Source: Vacuolonema iberomarrocanum LEGE 07170
GTDB lineage: Bacteria; Cyanobacteriota; Cyanobacteriia; Elainellales; Elainellaceae
Length of the DNA stretch: 64,000 bases
Assembly: GCA_015207365.1 (NCBI GenBank)
Contig: JADEXA010000006.1
Location: 1-64,000 of the forward strand
Direction of reading: 5' to 3'
Below are positions 29,841-40,567 of the stretch, in pieces. How positions within the stretch are numbered: position 1 is the first letter of the stretch; each line of letters begins with the position of its first letter. The notes under the pieces were generated by a model. It ran no database searches, was not told the DNA's origin, and saw only the letters and a list, made by a program, of their open reading frames with translations. The position numbers and the translations under genes were made by a program.

Positions 29841-31367
29841 ATGGCTTTTAACCCAACGCCTGCTGAACAAGAAATGTTGGAGTTGCTCAACCGCATGCGG
29901 ATGAATCCGTCTGCCGAGTTGAATCTACTCGTTAACAGCCTGGATCCCATTGGTTCAGCGGATCCAGACGTAGACTCTGCCATCCGATTTTTCGGGGTTG
30001 ATGGCAATGTTCTGGCTAGCCAATGGTCGCAACTTACCCCTGTACCTCCCTTGGCGTGGAATGAAAGCCTCTACAACGCTTCTCGTCGCCATAGCCAGGA
30101 CATGATTGACGTTGATTCGCAAACTCATCAAGTACCAGGTGGACTTTCCCTGGGAGCGCGCGTTAGAGATGCTGGATATAGCTATTCGCGAGTATCAGAA
30201 AATATCTTTGCCTTTAGCAAAAGCGTATTCCATGGTCATGCTGGCCTTGCAATTGATTGGGGCGGTGGGCCAGATGGGATTCAAAGCCCTCCCGGACATC
30301 GCCAAAACATGATGAGTAGCGCTTTTCGCGAAGTGGGCATTGGTATTCTTGCCGAAAACAACCCGAGTACAGACGTTGGGCCTCTTGTCATTACCCAAAA
30401 ATATGGCAACCGCTTTGATTTTGGTAATTCCTGGTTGTTGGGTGTGGTGTTTGATGATTCGGACAATGACAATACCTATGATGCTGGAGAAGGGTTGAGT
30501 GATGTCACCGTCCGCATCGTTGGGGCTGGACAAACCTTTGTCACGAATACCCTTTCTGCTGGAGGCTATCAGTTGCAGTTGCCTGCGGGGCAATACAACT
30601 TGACCTTTTCTGGGGATACCCTGGATACAACGGTTTCACGCACCATTGCTATCGGCTCAGACAACGTAAAGGTAGATGTCATTGCCGAGCAGGCCGATGT
30701 GCCAGATAGCCCAACAAATCCAGGGGGTGAGAATCCCACGAATCCGGGTAACAACGGGTTTCAAGCAACTCCTGGAGATGATGTGTTTAGTGGTACCCCC
30801 CGGCGAGATGTTGTCAATGGCCTCGAAGGCAATGATGTGTTGCGTGGAAATGGTGGCAATGATCGGCTGATCGGTGGCAGTGGCAACGATCGCCTTTTTG
30901 GCGGCAGTGGACGCGATGTGCTGATTGGGGGCATGGACAATGATGTGTTGTCTGGTGGCGGCATCGGAGATATCTTGCGCGGCTTAGGTGGAGACGATCG
31001 CCTCCTGGGTGGTGCCGGGGACGATCGCATTTTTGGTGGCTCGGGGAACGATCGCCTCCTCGGAGGCGGTGGCAACGATCGCCTCCTCGGGGGTGGCGGC
31101 AATGATACCTTCAACGGTGGATCAGGGAATCGCAACATCGTCCGCATGGGGCCTGGCAATGACACGGTTCAATTAAGTAGAGCAGGTGGCTTTACGCGTG
31201 TTCTCGACCTGCGGGAGTCCGATAGTATTCAACTGCTCGGTAGCCTTAGCCGCGACGATCTGACGTTGCGGCAACAGGGGAGAAATGTGCTGATGTTTGC
31301 CGATGGCGATCGCCTTGCCTTCTTCAAAGGGGTAGGTGTTGCCTTCGTCCAAGAGCAAATCGCTTAG
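29841..31367 (+). CDS. Secreted CAP-domain protein with RTX calcium-binding repeats
   Basis: A 508-residue protein. Residues about 8-200 are a CAP/SCP domain (LNRMRMNPSAELN, HSQDMIDVDSQTH, SENIFAFS, GHRQNMMSSAFREVGIG), found in secreted proteins that bind sterols or act in defence or development. A carboxypeptidase-like beta domain (about 200-275, FDDSDNDNTYDAGEGLSDVTV) and a Pro/Asn linker follow. From about 315 there are a dozen RTX nonapeptides (GGSGNDRLF type) that bind calcium. There is no N-terminal signal, as expected for type I secretion. A GGAG ribosome site precedes the ATG. A strong terminator follows at 31390. Confidence 0.9.
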   Translation: MAFNPTPAEQEMLELLNRMRMNPSAELNLLVNSLDPIGSADPDVDSAIRFFGVDGNVLASQWSQLTPVPPLAWNESLYNASRRHSQDMIDVDSQTHQVPGGLSLGARVRDAGYSYSRVSENIFAFSKSVFHGHAGLAIDWGGGPDGIQSPPGHRQNMMSSAFREVGIGILAENNPSTDVGPLVITQKYGNRFDFGNSWLLGVVFDDSDNDNTYDAGEGLSDVTVRIVGAGQTFVTNTLSAGGYQLQLPAGQYNLTFSGDTLDTTVSRTIAIGSDNVKVDVIAEQADVPDSPTNPGGENPTNPGNNGFQATPGDDVFSGTPRRDVVNGLEGNDVLRGNGGNDRLIGGSGNDRLFGGSGRDVLIGGMDNDVLSGGGIGDILRGLGGDDRLLGGAGDDRIFGGSGNDRLLGGGGNDRLLGGGGNDTFNGGSGNRNIVRMGPGNDTVQLSRAGGFTRVLDLRESDSIQLLGSLSRDDLTLRQQGRNVLMFADGDRLAFFKGVGVAFVQEQIA

Positions 31368-31389
31368 CTCGTTGCACTTCGATCAAAAT

Positions 31390-31429
31390 AAAAAAGCGAG
31401 GGGCAACGGACGTTGCCCCTCGCTTTTTT
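31390..31429. terminator. Bidirectional terminator between CAP-RTX and miaB
   Basis: A perfect 19-bp stem (AAAAAAGCGAGGGGCAACG) with a two-base loop, with A-run and T-run on the two sides, between convergent genes. Confidence 0.93.
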
Positions 31430-31446
31430 GAACTGGACTTAGGTAT

Positions 31447-31520
31447 TTCGTTGATGTTGTGGGCGCATCGCGCCCACAACATCAACGAATTTGCTCAGGA
31501 TTACGCAAGCTTCGCGTAAG
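31447..31520. repeat. Hairpin repeat family E, copy 1
   Basis: A 20-bp stem at 31447-31489 (TTCGTTGATGTTGTGGGCGC with an ATC loop), followed by the smaller palindrome TTACGCAAGCTTCGCGTAA. The stem TTCGTTGAT(G/T)TTGTG and the ACTTGCGTAA-type flank are shared with 53265-53330 and 56634-56726. Confidence 0.85.
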
Positions 31521-31539
31521 CCCTATTGAAGAGATTCTC

Positions 31540-32886
31540 TTAAACCAGCGCCGGTTCCAGCATTTCTCCTGTGAGGCTGAAGGCACGGACATCGGTAATC
31601 TTAACCGCAACCCGTTGTCCCTTCAGCGCGGTAATATCGCCGGGGAAGAAGGTGAGGCGGTTGCTCCGAGTGCGCCCCATCACCTGATTGGAATTTTTGG
31701 GATTTTGATCTTCTACCAATACGTCTTCAATGCGATCTTGGTAGCGCTGCGATCGCTCAGCCGCCTTGGTCGCAACCAAATGGTTAAGTCGTTGGAGGCG
31801 ATCGCTCTTCACTGCATCAGCAAGCTGACTGTCCCATACCGCGGCTGGCGTACCGGGACGGGGGGAATAGGCAGCGGTATTGAGTTGATCAAAGCCGACT
31901 GTTTCCACAAGCCGTAGTGTGTTTTCAAACTGCTCCTCTGTTTCACCAGGGAAGCCAACGATCGCATCCGCACTAATCGCCGCATCGGGCATATATCGTC
32001 GAATCGTGTCGATAATCCGCAAATACTTCTCGCGGGTGTAGCCCCGTGCCATTGCCTTCAGCACATCGTTATCGCCCGACTGGAATGGAATGTGGAAGTG
32101 TTCGCAGACTTTCGGTAACTCCGCGCAAGCCCGAATCAACCGTTCGGTGAAGTAGCGGGGATGGCTGGTGGCGAAGCGGATGCGCTCAATGCCCGCTACA
32201 TCGTGGACATGGTAAAGCAGGTCGGTGAACGTGTGGAGATGGCTCCCATCGGGCTTACTACCGGGAATGTCGCGTCCATAAGCGTCAATATTTTGCCCCA
32301 GTAAGGTTACCTCCCTAAAGCCCTGCCGTCCCAGTTCTTCCATCTCAGCCCGAATGGCCGCTGGCATCCGCGACTGTTCTATCCCTCGCACATTGGGCAC
32401 GACGCAGTAGGTACAGCGTTCATTGCAGCCGTAGATCACATTCACCCATGCCGTTACTTCACTATCTCGGCGAGGGCGGGTAATGTCTTCAAAAATATGC
32501 ACAGGTTCGGTGGCAACAACCTGATTACCCTGTTCTACCTGCTCGATGAGGTCACGCAAGCGGTTGGCATGTTGTGGCCCCATCACCAAATCCAGTTCCG
32601 GCACCCGCCGCAACAGCGCTTCCCCTTCTTGCTGCGCCACACATCCAGCTACCACCAGCGTTAGGTCAGGCTGCTCTTGCTTGCGCTTGGCCTGTTTGCC
32701 TAGGTAGGAGTACACCTTTTGCTCGGCGTTGTCGCGGATAGTGCAGGTGTTGTAGAGAATCAGGTCTGCTCCATCGGGTGTGTCGACCCACTCAAAGCCC
32801 ATCTCTTCCAGGATGCCGGCCATCCTTTCTGAGTCGGCTTTGTTCATCTGGCAACCGAAGGTGGTGATGTGATAGCGGCGGTTCAT
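31540..32886 (-). CDS. miaB: tRNA-2-methylthio-N6-isopentenyladenosine synthase MiaB
   Basis: A 448-residue radical-SAM methylthiotransferase that adds the methylthio group to i6A37 of tRNAs reading UNN codons. The N-terminal domain has three cluster cysteines ([23 protein letters not shown]). The radical-SAM cluster is CNERCTYC (about 157-164). A TRAM RNA-binding domain ends the protein (about 380-446). The ATG at 32886 begins [15 protein letters not shown]; a TTG 27 bp upstream is less likely. It is monocistronic and shares a terminator region with the CAP-RTX gene. Confidence 0.97.
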   Translation of the reverse strand: MNRRYHITTFGCQMNKADSERMAGILEEMGFEWVDTPDGADLILYNTCTIRDNAEQKVYSYLGKQAKRKQEQPDLTLVVAGCVAQQEGEALLRRVPELDLVMGPQHANRLRDLIEQVEQGNQVVATEPVHIFEDITRPRRDSEVTAWVNVIYGCNERCTYCVVPNVRGIEQSRMPAAIRAEMEELGRQGFREVTLLGQNIDAYGRDIPGSKPDGSHLHTFTDLLYHVHDVAGIERIRFATSHPRYFTERLIRACAELPKVCEHFHIPFQSGDNDVLKAMARGYTREKYLRIIDTIRRYMPDAAISADAIVGFPGETEEQFENTLRLVETVGFDQLNTAAYSPRPGTPAAVWDSQLADAVKSDRLQRLNHLVATKAAERSQRYQDRIEDVLVEDQNPKNSNQVMGRTRSNRLTFFPGDITALKGQRVAVKITDVRAFSLTGEMLEPALV

Positions 32887-32946
32887 AGCAAAAAATCTAC
32901 GCACAAGCCTCAATTCTATCGTTTGGCGCGTAGAAGGGGAAAGGGG

Positions 32947-32975
32947 AACGCAGATGAATGCGGATGGACACAGAT
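32947..32975 (+). repeat. Short dispersed repeat, copy 1
   Basis: AACGCAGATGAATGCGGATG and the following GACACAGAT. A related inverted copy is at 56591-56619. Short repeats of this AACGCAGATGAACGCGGATG type are widespread in bacterial spacers; the origin is unclear. Confidence 0.55.
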
Positions 32976-33036
32976 AATGGGAATGAGGATACTGCTTGTA
33001 GTGGGGAAGACCTAGAGTTCTACTAGGGTTCTAGTG

Positions 33037-35092
<2,056 letters not shown>

Positions 35093-35180
35093 TACGGGGT
35101 TGCCCATAGCAGGCTTGAGGGCTGGCTGAAATTGCGTTTGCTAGCCTTTGGAGCATCTAAAATTCACATTACCTATGGAA

Positions 35181-35208
35181 AAGGAGTGCCAGAAATATGG
35201 CACTCCTT
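35181..35208. terminator. Hairpin terminator between pgm and the exosortase operon
   Basis: AAGGAGTGCCA and TGGCACTCCTT form a perfect 11-bp stem around a six-base loop. The minus strand continues with TTCC, so it may serve the exosortase operon as well as pgm. Confidence 0.65.
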
Positions 35209-35261
35209 GACTGTCAAGGGGAAAGCAAATTTTTTGAAAACCGTAAGAATCTGAATGGAGG

Positions 35262-35990
35262 CTATTTGCGAGCCCAGTCAGTAGTGCGCCAGAGTGTGAA
35301 TAGTAGAGCAGCGATGATCAGCGCACCCAGATTCCATTTCACGGAATTCTCAATTAGGATGCGGCGATCGGATGCCTGGGTTCTCTGGAAACTTTGCTCT
35401 AGGGCTGTCTTTTCCTCACTGACTTGTGAAAGCAGTGCTTCTTTCAGATTCCTTGGATTGTCTGTGTCGACAGCGATTCCTTCCTGCTCGACCAACTCGA
35501 TTAATTCGGAAGGAGAGGTACTTTGTAGCTCTTCTTCGAATTGCTCTGCCTGTGCTAGATCTTGATTGTATTGAGCGGTTAGAACCTCTGTATTTTGCGT
35601 ATCAATCCGAAGCGTATTGACAATCCCTAATGGCAAAGACAGCAAGAACAGGACGCTCAGCAGCAGACATCCCCAAGAAAGTACTTTGAGGAGTAGACCT
35701 TCTCCATTACGCCGTGCCTGAGAGCCGCCGTAGAACACAAACAGGATGGCGACTAGCAAGAGCGGAGCGCGATCGACAAGAGCCCCAAAGGTCTGAAATT
35801 CCCAAACTGGATTTAGGAAAGAAGGTGGGAAAAGTATGGTGAGCCAATCGATCAGCACAAGTGCCATCAAGCCATAGCCGACGTAGCGAAACGGAAAAAT
35901 AGACGTGGCAAGTCGGGCGCTAAATTGCTGGACAGCTTTAATGACTTTTCCATCTTGCATATCTTCGGGATAACTCATGGCGTTACGCAT
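35262..35990 (-). CDS. hpsJ-A: HpsJ-like protein, cyanoexosortase A-associated
   Basis: A 242-residue inner-membrane protein with four hydrophobic segments (about 37-60, 73-92, 100-125, 220-236) and a long polar coiled region between the third and fourth (130-215). It matches the HpsJ-like family that accompanies cyanobacterial exosortases. HpsJ relatives act in hormogonium polysaccharide export. The ATG overlaps the exosortase stop by eight bases, so translation is coupled; an ATG four codons later has the better-placed GGAGG. Its biochemical role is unknown. Confidence 0.8.
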   Translation of the reverse strand: MRNAMSYPEDMQDGKVIKAVQQFSARLATSIFPFRYVGYGLMALVLIDWLTILFPPSFLNPVWEFQTFGALVDRAPLLLVAILFVFYGGSQARRNGEGLLLKVLSWGCLLLSVLFLLSLPLGIVNTLRIDTQNTEVLTAQYNQDLAQAEQFEEELQSTSPSELIELVEQEGIAVDTDNPRNLKEALLSQVSEEKTALEQSFQRTQASDRRILIENSVKWNLGALIIAALLFTLWRTTDWARK

Positions 35991-36876
35991 CCTCCGTAAG
36001 GTAAAGGCTTTCTTCTAGCCGTTGAGTACAGGATTTTCTCGGCGTTTTGGATTGTCGAGAAATAAGAAAACACACCGCTCCAAAAATACAGACAGCGGCG
36101 ATCGCAAAAATTTTTGAACCATCTCCTTCATGCCAATAGTCGAACGCCTCTTTGGTAGAATTCGCGACCAGATAGGCCATCAGAGCAACGCGAATGCTAT
36201 TCACAAAAAAACCAATACAAACGGCAATCAAGGGGAGCGTTGCCCGCCAGAAGCGGCGAACGGGCATCATGATGAGGAAAATGACGGATAGCCCCAATAA
36301 ATAGGCCATTGACTCGATTCCAGAGCAGCCATCATAGACTCGAACAGAACCTGTGGGCAGGATGACAAAAACGCCCTCTCGCACCACATCAAATCCGGCA
36401 TACCAAAGCAACAATGACGTAAATTTGGCCGTGAGCGGCGAAATATCAAAGAAAAGTGCAGATAAGACCCTAGGAATTCCTAGAAAAAAGAGGATGGCCA
36501 ATTCTTGCCGATACTGTTTGAGCCCTTGATAGCCTGATGCCAATAATCCGAGAGAAAGCCCCGTAACAAGCGGGGCAACTCGTACGAAGTGATTTCCTTT
36601 TTCAATTGGCAGTTGAGCATTTGACACTATCCAGAGGATGCCAATAGCGGCTAGCCCGATCGACAACGTATTACTTGTAAGGTTCAGTTTGTTCTGTTTG
36701 TCAGAGAGCAACATCCAAATAGCGGCCCAAAATAGGAGACTCATACCGATGTGATCAACTTCATCGGCAAAGCCTGTCAGGACGAGTTGGATGGCAATCA
36801 GAACAATCCCAATTGCCAACACTGCTACTTTGGGGACACAAACAGACCGTATTAGAAAGGAAGGCATAGAAGGCAT
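35983..36876 (-). CDS. crtA: Cyanoexosortase A
   Basis: A 297-residue polytopic membrane protein. The exosortase catalytic set is visible: C184 in YDGCSGIESM, R229 in NSIRVALMAY and H249 in YWHEGDGSK. These enzymes are thought to cut the C-terminal PEP-CTERM signal of exported proteins, passing them to the cell surface. A PEP-CTERM protein is next upstream at 37264-38055, on the same strand. It overlaps the HpsJ-like gene. The promoter lies in the 387-bp spacer upstream. Confidence 0.92.
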   Translation of the reverse strand: MPSMPSFLIRSVCVPKVAVLAIGIVLIAIQLVLTGFADEVDHIGMSLLFWAAIWMLLSDKQNKLNLTSNTLSIGLAAIGILWIVSNAQLPIEKGNHFVRVAPLVTGLSLGLLASGYQGLKQYRQELAILFFLGIPRVLSALFFDISPLTAKFTSLLLWYAGFDVVREGVFVILPTGSVRVYDGCSGIESMAYLLGLSVIFLIMMPVRRFWRATLPLIAVCIGFFVNSIRVALMAYLVANSTKEAFDYWHEGDGSKIFAIAAVCIFGAVCFLISRQSKTPRKSCTQRLEESLYLTEDA

Positions 36877-37263
36877 AGATTCTGCTCTCTAAACACTCAA
36901 AGGAGTGAATAAAAGTTGTGAGAATAGCACTTGAAAATAGGCTTTGAAAGATATTGCGATCGCCCGCTTACAGCCAAACGGACAGCCCAAAAGCTGCCGC
37001 TAACAATACAGAAACTAGGGAGTTGTTTTGGAGTTTCCCCCTCTTGTAGAAGAGTGCCCAGATTGATCCGTTCGATCGAGATTTCTGCAAAAATCAAACC
37101 AAGTAATTTTGTTCCAGTCGAACAGTAATCCCCTAGTTTCTTGCGTTTTTAGCTAATGCCGATTGCCAGAGCAAAGACCAAGAGCCTATCCGGTAGCCAT
37201 GCAAAAGGCTTGGTCTGACCAAAAACTTTTGCAAGCTGCCGGATAGGCGTTTAGAGGCTTGGC
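36877..37263. other. Spacer between the exosortase operon and PEP-CTERM gene
   Basis: Holds the promoter of the exosortase operon, a spaced 11-bp inverted repeat (GAAACTAGGG at 37011-37020 and CCCTAGTTTC at 37131-37140), and a long hairpin at 37184-37248 after the PEP-CTERM stop. Confidence 0.6.
37184..37248. terminator. Long imperfect hairpin after the PEP-CTERM gene
   Basis: GCCTATCCGG pairs with CCGGATAGGC, with further pairing inside (GCAAAAG/CTTTTGC and TTGGTC/GACCAA), so almost the whole 65 bases fold. No long T-run follows. Likely the gene's 3' end or a repeat. Confidence 0.6.
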
Positions 37264-38055
37264 TTAGCTTTCTTCAGCTACTTGCTGACGGCGACGGCGC
37301 ATCCAGCTCAAGCCACCGGCTGCTAGGGCGATGCTTGCCATTGCTGCGGGCTCGGGTACATCCTCAGTTGTACCTGTACCGCTGACGAGTACACCGTCAC
37401 CTGTTCTCCAACGGCGGTCGTTGCGGTTGGGGCCAGAGGTGTTCGCGTTGCCGATCATGACCTCAAGGGTGCGGACGTTCGACAGCGAGATGCTGCTTTC
37501 GCGACGATCGCCCTTGGGTGCGACGGCCAGGTTCACATCTTCGCCATTCACCCGCAGAACGGATGTACCGCGAGACTCTACATCAAAGAAGCTCATCGTC
37601 AGATCGCGTAGAGCTGTGGTGAAGTTGAACCGGAAGAAGCCCGCTTCCAACTGACCGCGCTCCAGAATGCCAGAACCTTGCTGAATCATAGCAACTGGAC
37701 GCAGCCAGAGCGTACCGTTGTTGTCGCTAGTACCAATGTCACGGCTCCGGAAAGAGATACCACCGTTGTAGTTGTTGCTGGTGTCGGCACGGTCTACAAA
37801 GAGACGGCTACGAGTTGTGGTAGTGCGGTTGTTGCGGTTGACGTCAAAGTCGAGACTTTCAACGGTGTAGCCCAGATCGCTTGTGTCTAGATAGCCATCG
37901 TTGCTCAGCGACGGACCAACACCAGCATCGATTTCACCTTCGCGATCAGGCACGAGGGTAAAAGCTGAAGCCGCAGGAGCGATCGCGACTGCCAGGCAGC
38001 CAGCGCTTAGAGCAGAGAGTGCCAGCTTTGCCAGCTTGGAAGTGAATGGACGCAT
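37264..38055 (-). CDS. PEP-CTERM protein
   Basis: A 263-residue exported protein. It has a signal peptide (LALSALSAGCLAVAIAPAASA, about 10-32), a polar beta-rich body with an NxNTSGPN-type loop, and a C-terminal sorting signal: VPEPAAMASIALAAGG (PEP motif), hydrophobic stretch, then the RRRR basic cluster. It is presumably processed by the adjacent cyanoexosortase A and displayed on the surface or in the matrix. The ATG at 38055 follows AAGGAG by six bases; an ATG 21 bp upstream contains that site and is not used. The body is not recognisable as a known domain. Confidence 0.88.
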   Translation of the reverse strand: MRPFTSKLAKLALSALSAGCLAVAIAPAASAFTLVPDREGEIDAGVGPSLSNDGYLDTSDLGYTVESLDFDVNRNNRTTTTRSRLFVDRADTSNNYNGGISFRSRDIGTSDNNGTLWLRPVAMIQQGSGILERGQLEAGFFRFNFTTALRDLTMSFFDVESRGTSVLRVNGEDVNLAVAPKGDRRESSISLSNVRTLEVMIGNANTSGPNRNDRRWRTGDGVLVSGTGTTEDVPEPAAMASIALAAGGLSWMRRRRQQVAEES

Positions 38056-39251
38056 AGAATCTCCTTGGTTGAACATTCGTAAATACTGATTTGCGTTGAC
38101 CTGTATTCACGTTATCCATTTCAACTGTTAGAAGGTATAAGAAAAAGGGGAAATTCACTTAATCTTCAATGAATAGGTGTTTTGAGAGTTGATTTGCAAA
38201 ATTTGTGCAAGGTTAACTATCTCAAGTCGAGATTAAATAGACATTTCAGAAAAACTACTGAGATCTGGCTCTGTTCACAAATAAATGTATGAAGCTACGT
38301 TTTTGAATCAATAAATATATTCTGAAACCATTCTAGGACAAGGATTCTAGTCTTTCAGTATTTGCAGTGAATATGGCTATTAAAGATGATTTACTGATTA
38401 AAATCTCCTTTTTCAAGCTGAAGTAAAAATCATTTTACTTGAATTATAGCCACAATAATATTGCCTTTTAGGGATGCTATTTATGCAACTAAGTACATTG
38501 ATGATGATCAGCTTGAAGTTGTCTATTTGGATTGCTTTTGTGATCGGCTGAATGAATTCTTCCTCTCTCAAGAATTTTTATTTGCACATCAGTAGATACT
38601 CTGAACGATAGAGAAGGTGGAAGCGATCGCTCTGATATTTCCTGGGAATATACGGCCCTGTACGTTATGCCTGCTCTCAGGATGCTGAATGCGTCACGAC
38701 GCGCCTCAGACCATTGGACATGGTACATATTCCTCACACCAAGGTGATTATGCTGTTAACGTCCAGCTACAGAAGGCTGCAAGTGGTTGTTCTGTTCTGC
38801 TTTGATGGTGAGACGGATCTTCATCCGATAGTGCAAAGTGGAATTCAAGTTGATATCGCCACACTGCAAATACCTGCCAGAGATACAGCGCAACGGATAA
38901 CCTGCTACGTTTGTTTCGAAAGGGCTGTACTCCAAACGAGCGGCTAGATTAGTTTGCAAGCCCAAGCCCAGCACCATCACAAAATGGCATTGAAGGGTTG
39001 AGCAATAACCTCACGAGTATTGGCGATCGCCAATGTTGATATCTAGGGTTGCAGAACCCAAGGATGATTTTTTCTGGGAAAGGACGTGCCATACCTCTTT
39101 TCAGAAAAATCATCCTCTCAATCAGCAATGCCTGCTTTCGGTGCTTGTATGACCAATTCCCTGAACTCTAAGAACATCGGTTGGCCTGTTGTAGGGAGAC
39201 CGACTCCGAAGTAGTGAAATGACTCAGACGCCAACACCATCGGGCTGAGGT
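38056..39251. other. A/T-rich 1.2-kb spacer upstream of the PEP-CTERM gene
   Basis: From 38100 to 38620 it is clearly A/T-richer than the neighbourhood, and contains the palindrome AAGTAAAAATCATTTTACTT (38421-38440). A frame near 38473-38594 reads as polar protein (YIDDDQLEVVYLDCF) without a start and may be a gene remnant. The family B hairpin repeat is at 39062-39115. I see no intact gene. Confidence 0.5.
39062..39115. repeat. Hairpin repeat family B, copy 2 (degenerate core)
   Basis: Flanks and outer stem (GGATGATTTTTTCTG and CAGAAAAATCATCC) match 8694-8748, but the centre has drifted so the inner stem no longer pairs well. The left flank GGGTTGCAGAACCCAAGG is also a small palindrome. Confidence 0.8.
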
Positions 39252-40466
39252 TCAATGTTGAGGTTTGGATAGCTCTGTCTTCTTAGGTTGAATCTGCGCG
39301 TAAAATATGCCTAAGAAGATAGCAAATGCGTAGATTACCGATCCGATAGCAAATGCTGCATTTCCAATCGCATCGTCGTACCGCAGCTTTCGGAGCATCA
39401 TTAGAATCATATGCCAATCATGCAGCACAGCCTCTCCTCCCAGAAGCGGCAATGCTTTTTCCTGGGCATCTTTGATATAGACTGATACATCCCAAAAGTT
39501 TTCGCCGACCCAGCAGAGGGTTACTGCTGCAGCAAAGAACTGCCGTGTAAAAACGAAATAGCCGCAGATAACGGTTGGTACGGCTATCTGCATGCCAGAC
39601 CCAGCCAGCAACTTAATGAATAGCCCAAACATACTAAAAATCGTATGTCCCGCTTCATGAAAGATGAGATTGACATTATGGATGAACATCATTAATGGAT
39701 TGGTGCCATTGATGAAATCGCTGAAGTTGTAGTGCTGGGCACCAAACAATCCATAGGCCAATAGAAACCCTATGAGTACAAGCTTGGGCGTCTCGAATTT
39801 AAATGTCCAAACGGCTGGAGCGGGCTTACTCGACGAGGATTTCGGTTGAGGTCGTGGATGGGTAGAGACCGCAGCGGCAAGGGAAACCGTTTTAGGATTG
39901 ATTGTTTCGATCCATCGCGGTTCTTTAGTCGTTGCTTCATAGCCCTGTACCTCAATGGTCTGGAGCAACTGGGTATCCCAGGTCGCTAATTCTCGTTTAA
40001 CTAGCGTGAGGAGAGTGAAGGTGTCGGGCAGTGGGTTGGCCGTCAGTCGCAGTGTGAGGTGGTCGTCGTTGCGCTGAGCCTGCACGGTAACGCGCTTGTG
40101 AACCAGAGCACCCGTGAGGATCTGGGCGATCGCTCCTGCATCCCCATATTCTGCCAATCCCTTTAGCAGACCCCGCTGAGTTCCTGGAGCGGTGGCTGTC
40201 CAAACGGCTGCTTCGCCTTCTGCCTCATGCATCGCGATGGAGACAGTGCGAATGGTGGTCAGACGAAGTTTCAGCAGGCCACGGTAGAGCAGCGGCAGTA
40301 GGGTTGACTGGGGCGGGGTGGGGGTGCCGTTGATAGCCAGTGACAGGTTACTGTCCTGCACGATCGCGGTTGTATGCAAATGGTGAGGCCGCAAAGCCGT
40401 GTTGAGGAGATGAGCGATCGCCTCTTCATCCCCATTTTGGGCTCGTTCCACCCACGCAGAAGCCAT
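39252..40466 (-). CDS. Membrane protein with HExxH motif and two N-terminal repeat modules
   Basis: A 404-residue protein. Residues about 1-92 and 95-190 are two copies of one module (WVERAQNGDEEAIAHLLNTAL and GLAEYGDAGAIAQILTGAL), also present once in the gene at 54378. After a Pro/Ser linker come about five membrane segments. The second holds NLIFHEAGHTIFSMFG, with H270, E271 and H274, which fits a zinc-peptidase motif inside a membrane, as in site-2-type or related membrane metalloproteases. A third metal ligand is not obvious. Substrate and role unknown. It is followed by no tight partner; the next gene upstream (40568) is on the same strand 100 bp away. Confidence 0.75.
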   Translation of the reverse strand: MASAWVERAQNGDEEAIAHLLNTALRPHHLHTTAIVQDSNLSLAINGTPTPPQSTLLPLLYRGLLKLRLTTIRTVSIAMHEAEGEAAVWTATAPGTQRGLLKGLAEYGDAGAIAQILTGALVHKRVTVQAQRNDDHLTLRLTANPLPDTFTLLTLVKRELATWDTQLLQTIEVQGYEATTKEPRWIETINPKTVSLAAAVSTHPRPQPKSSSSKPAPAVWTFKFETPKLVLIGFLLAYGLFGAQHYNFSDFINGTNPLMMFIHNVNLIFHEAGHTIFSMFGLFIKLLAGSGMQIAVPTVICGYFVFTRQFFAAAVTLCWVGENFWDVSVYIKDAQEKALPLLGGEAVLHDWHMILMMLRKLRYDDAIGNAAFAIGSVIYAFAIFLGIFYAQIQPKKTELSKPQH

Positions 40467-40567
40467 AACCCAATCTCCTGGTGAAACCGTCTATGAACTC
40501 AAGATTCCCAAATTCCTCAAAAATCTTTCGATCGTAATCTTTGGGGGCATTCTCAAGGGGGAATGAT

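Noticed and set aside
38714..38980. Two overlapping frames on opposite strands upstream of the HExxH gene
   Set aside because: They exclude one another and have no ribosome site or known features.
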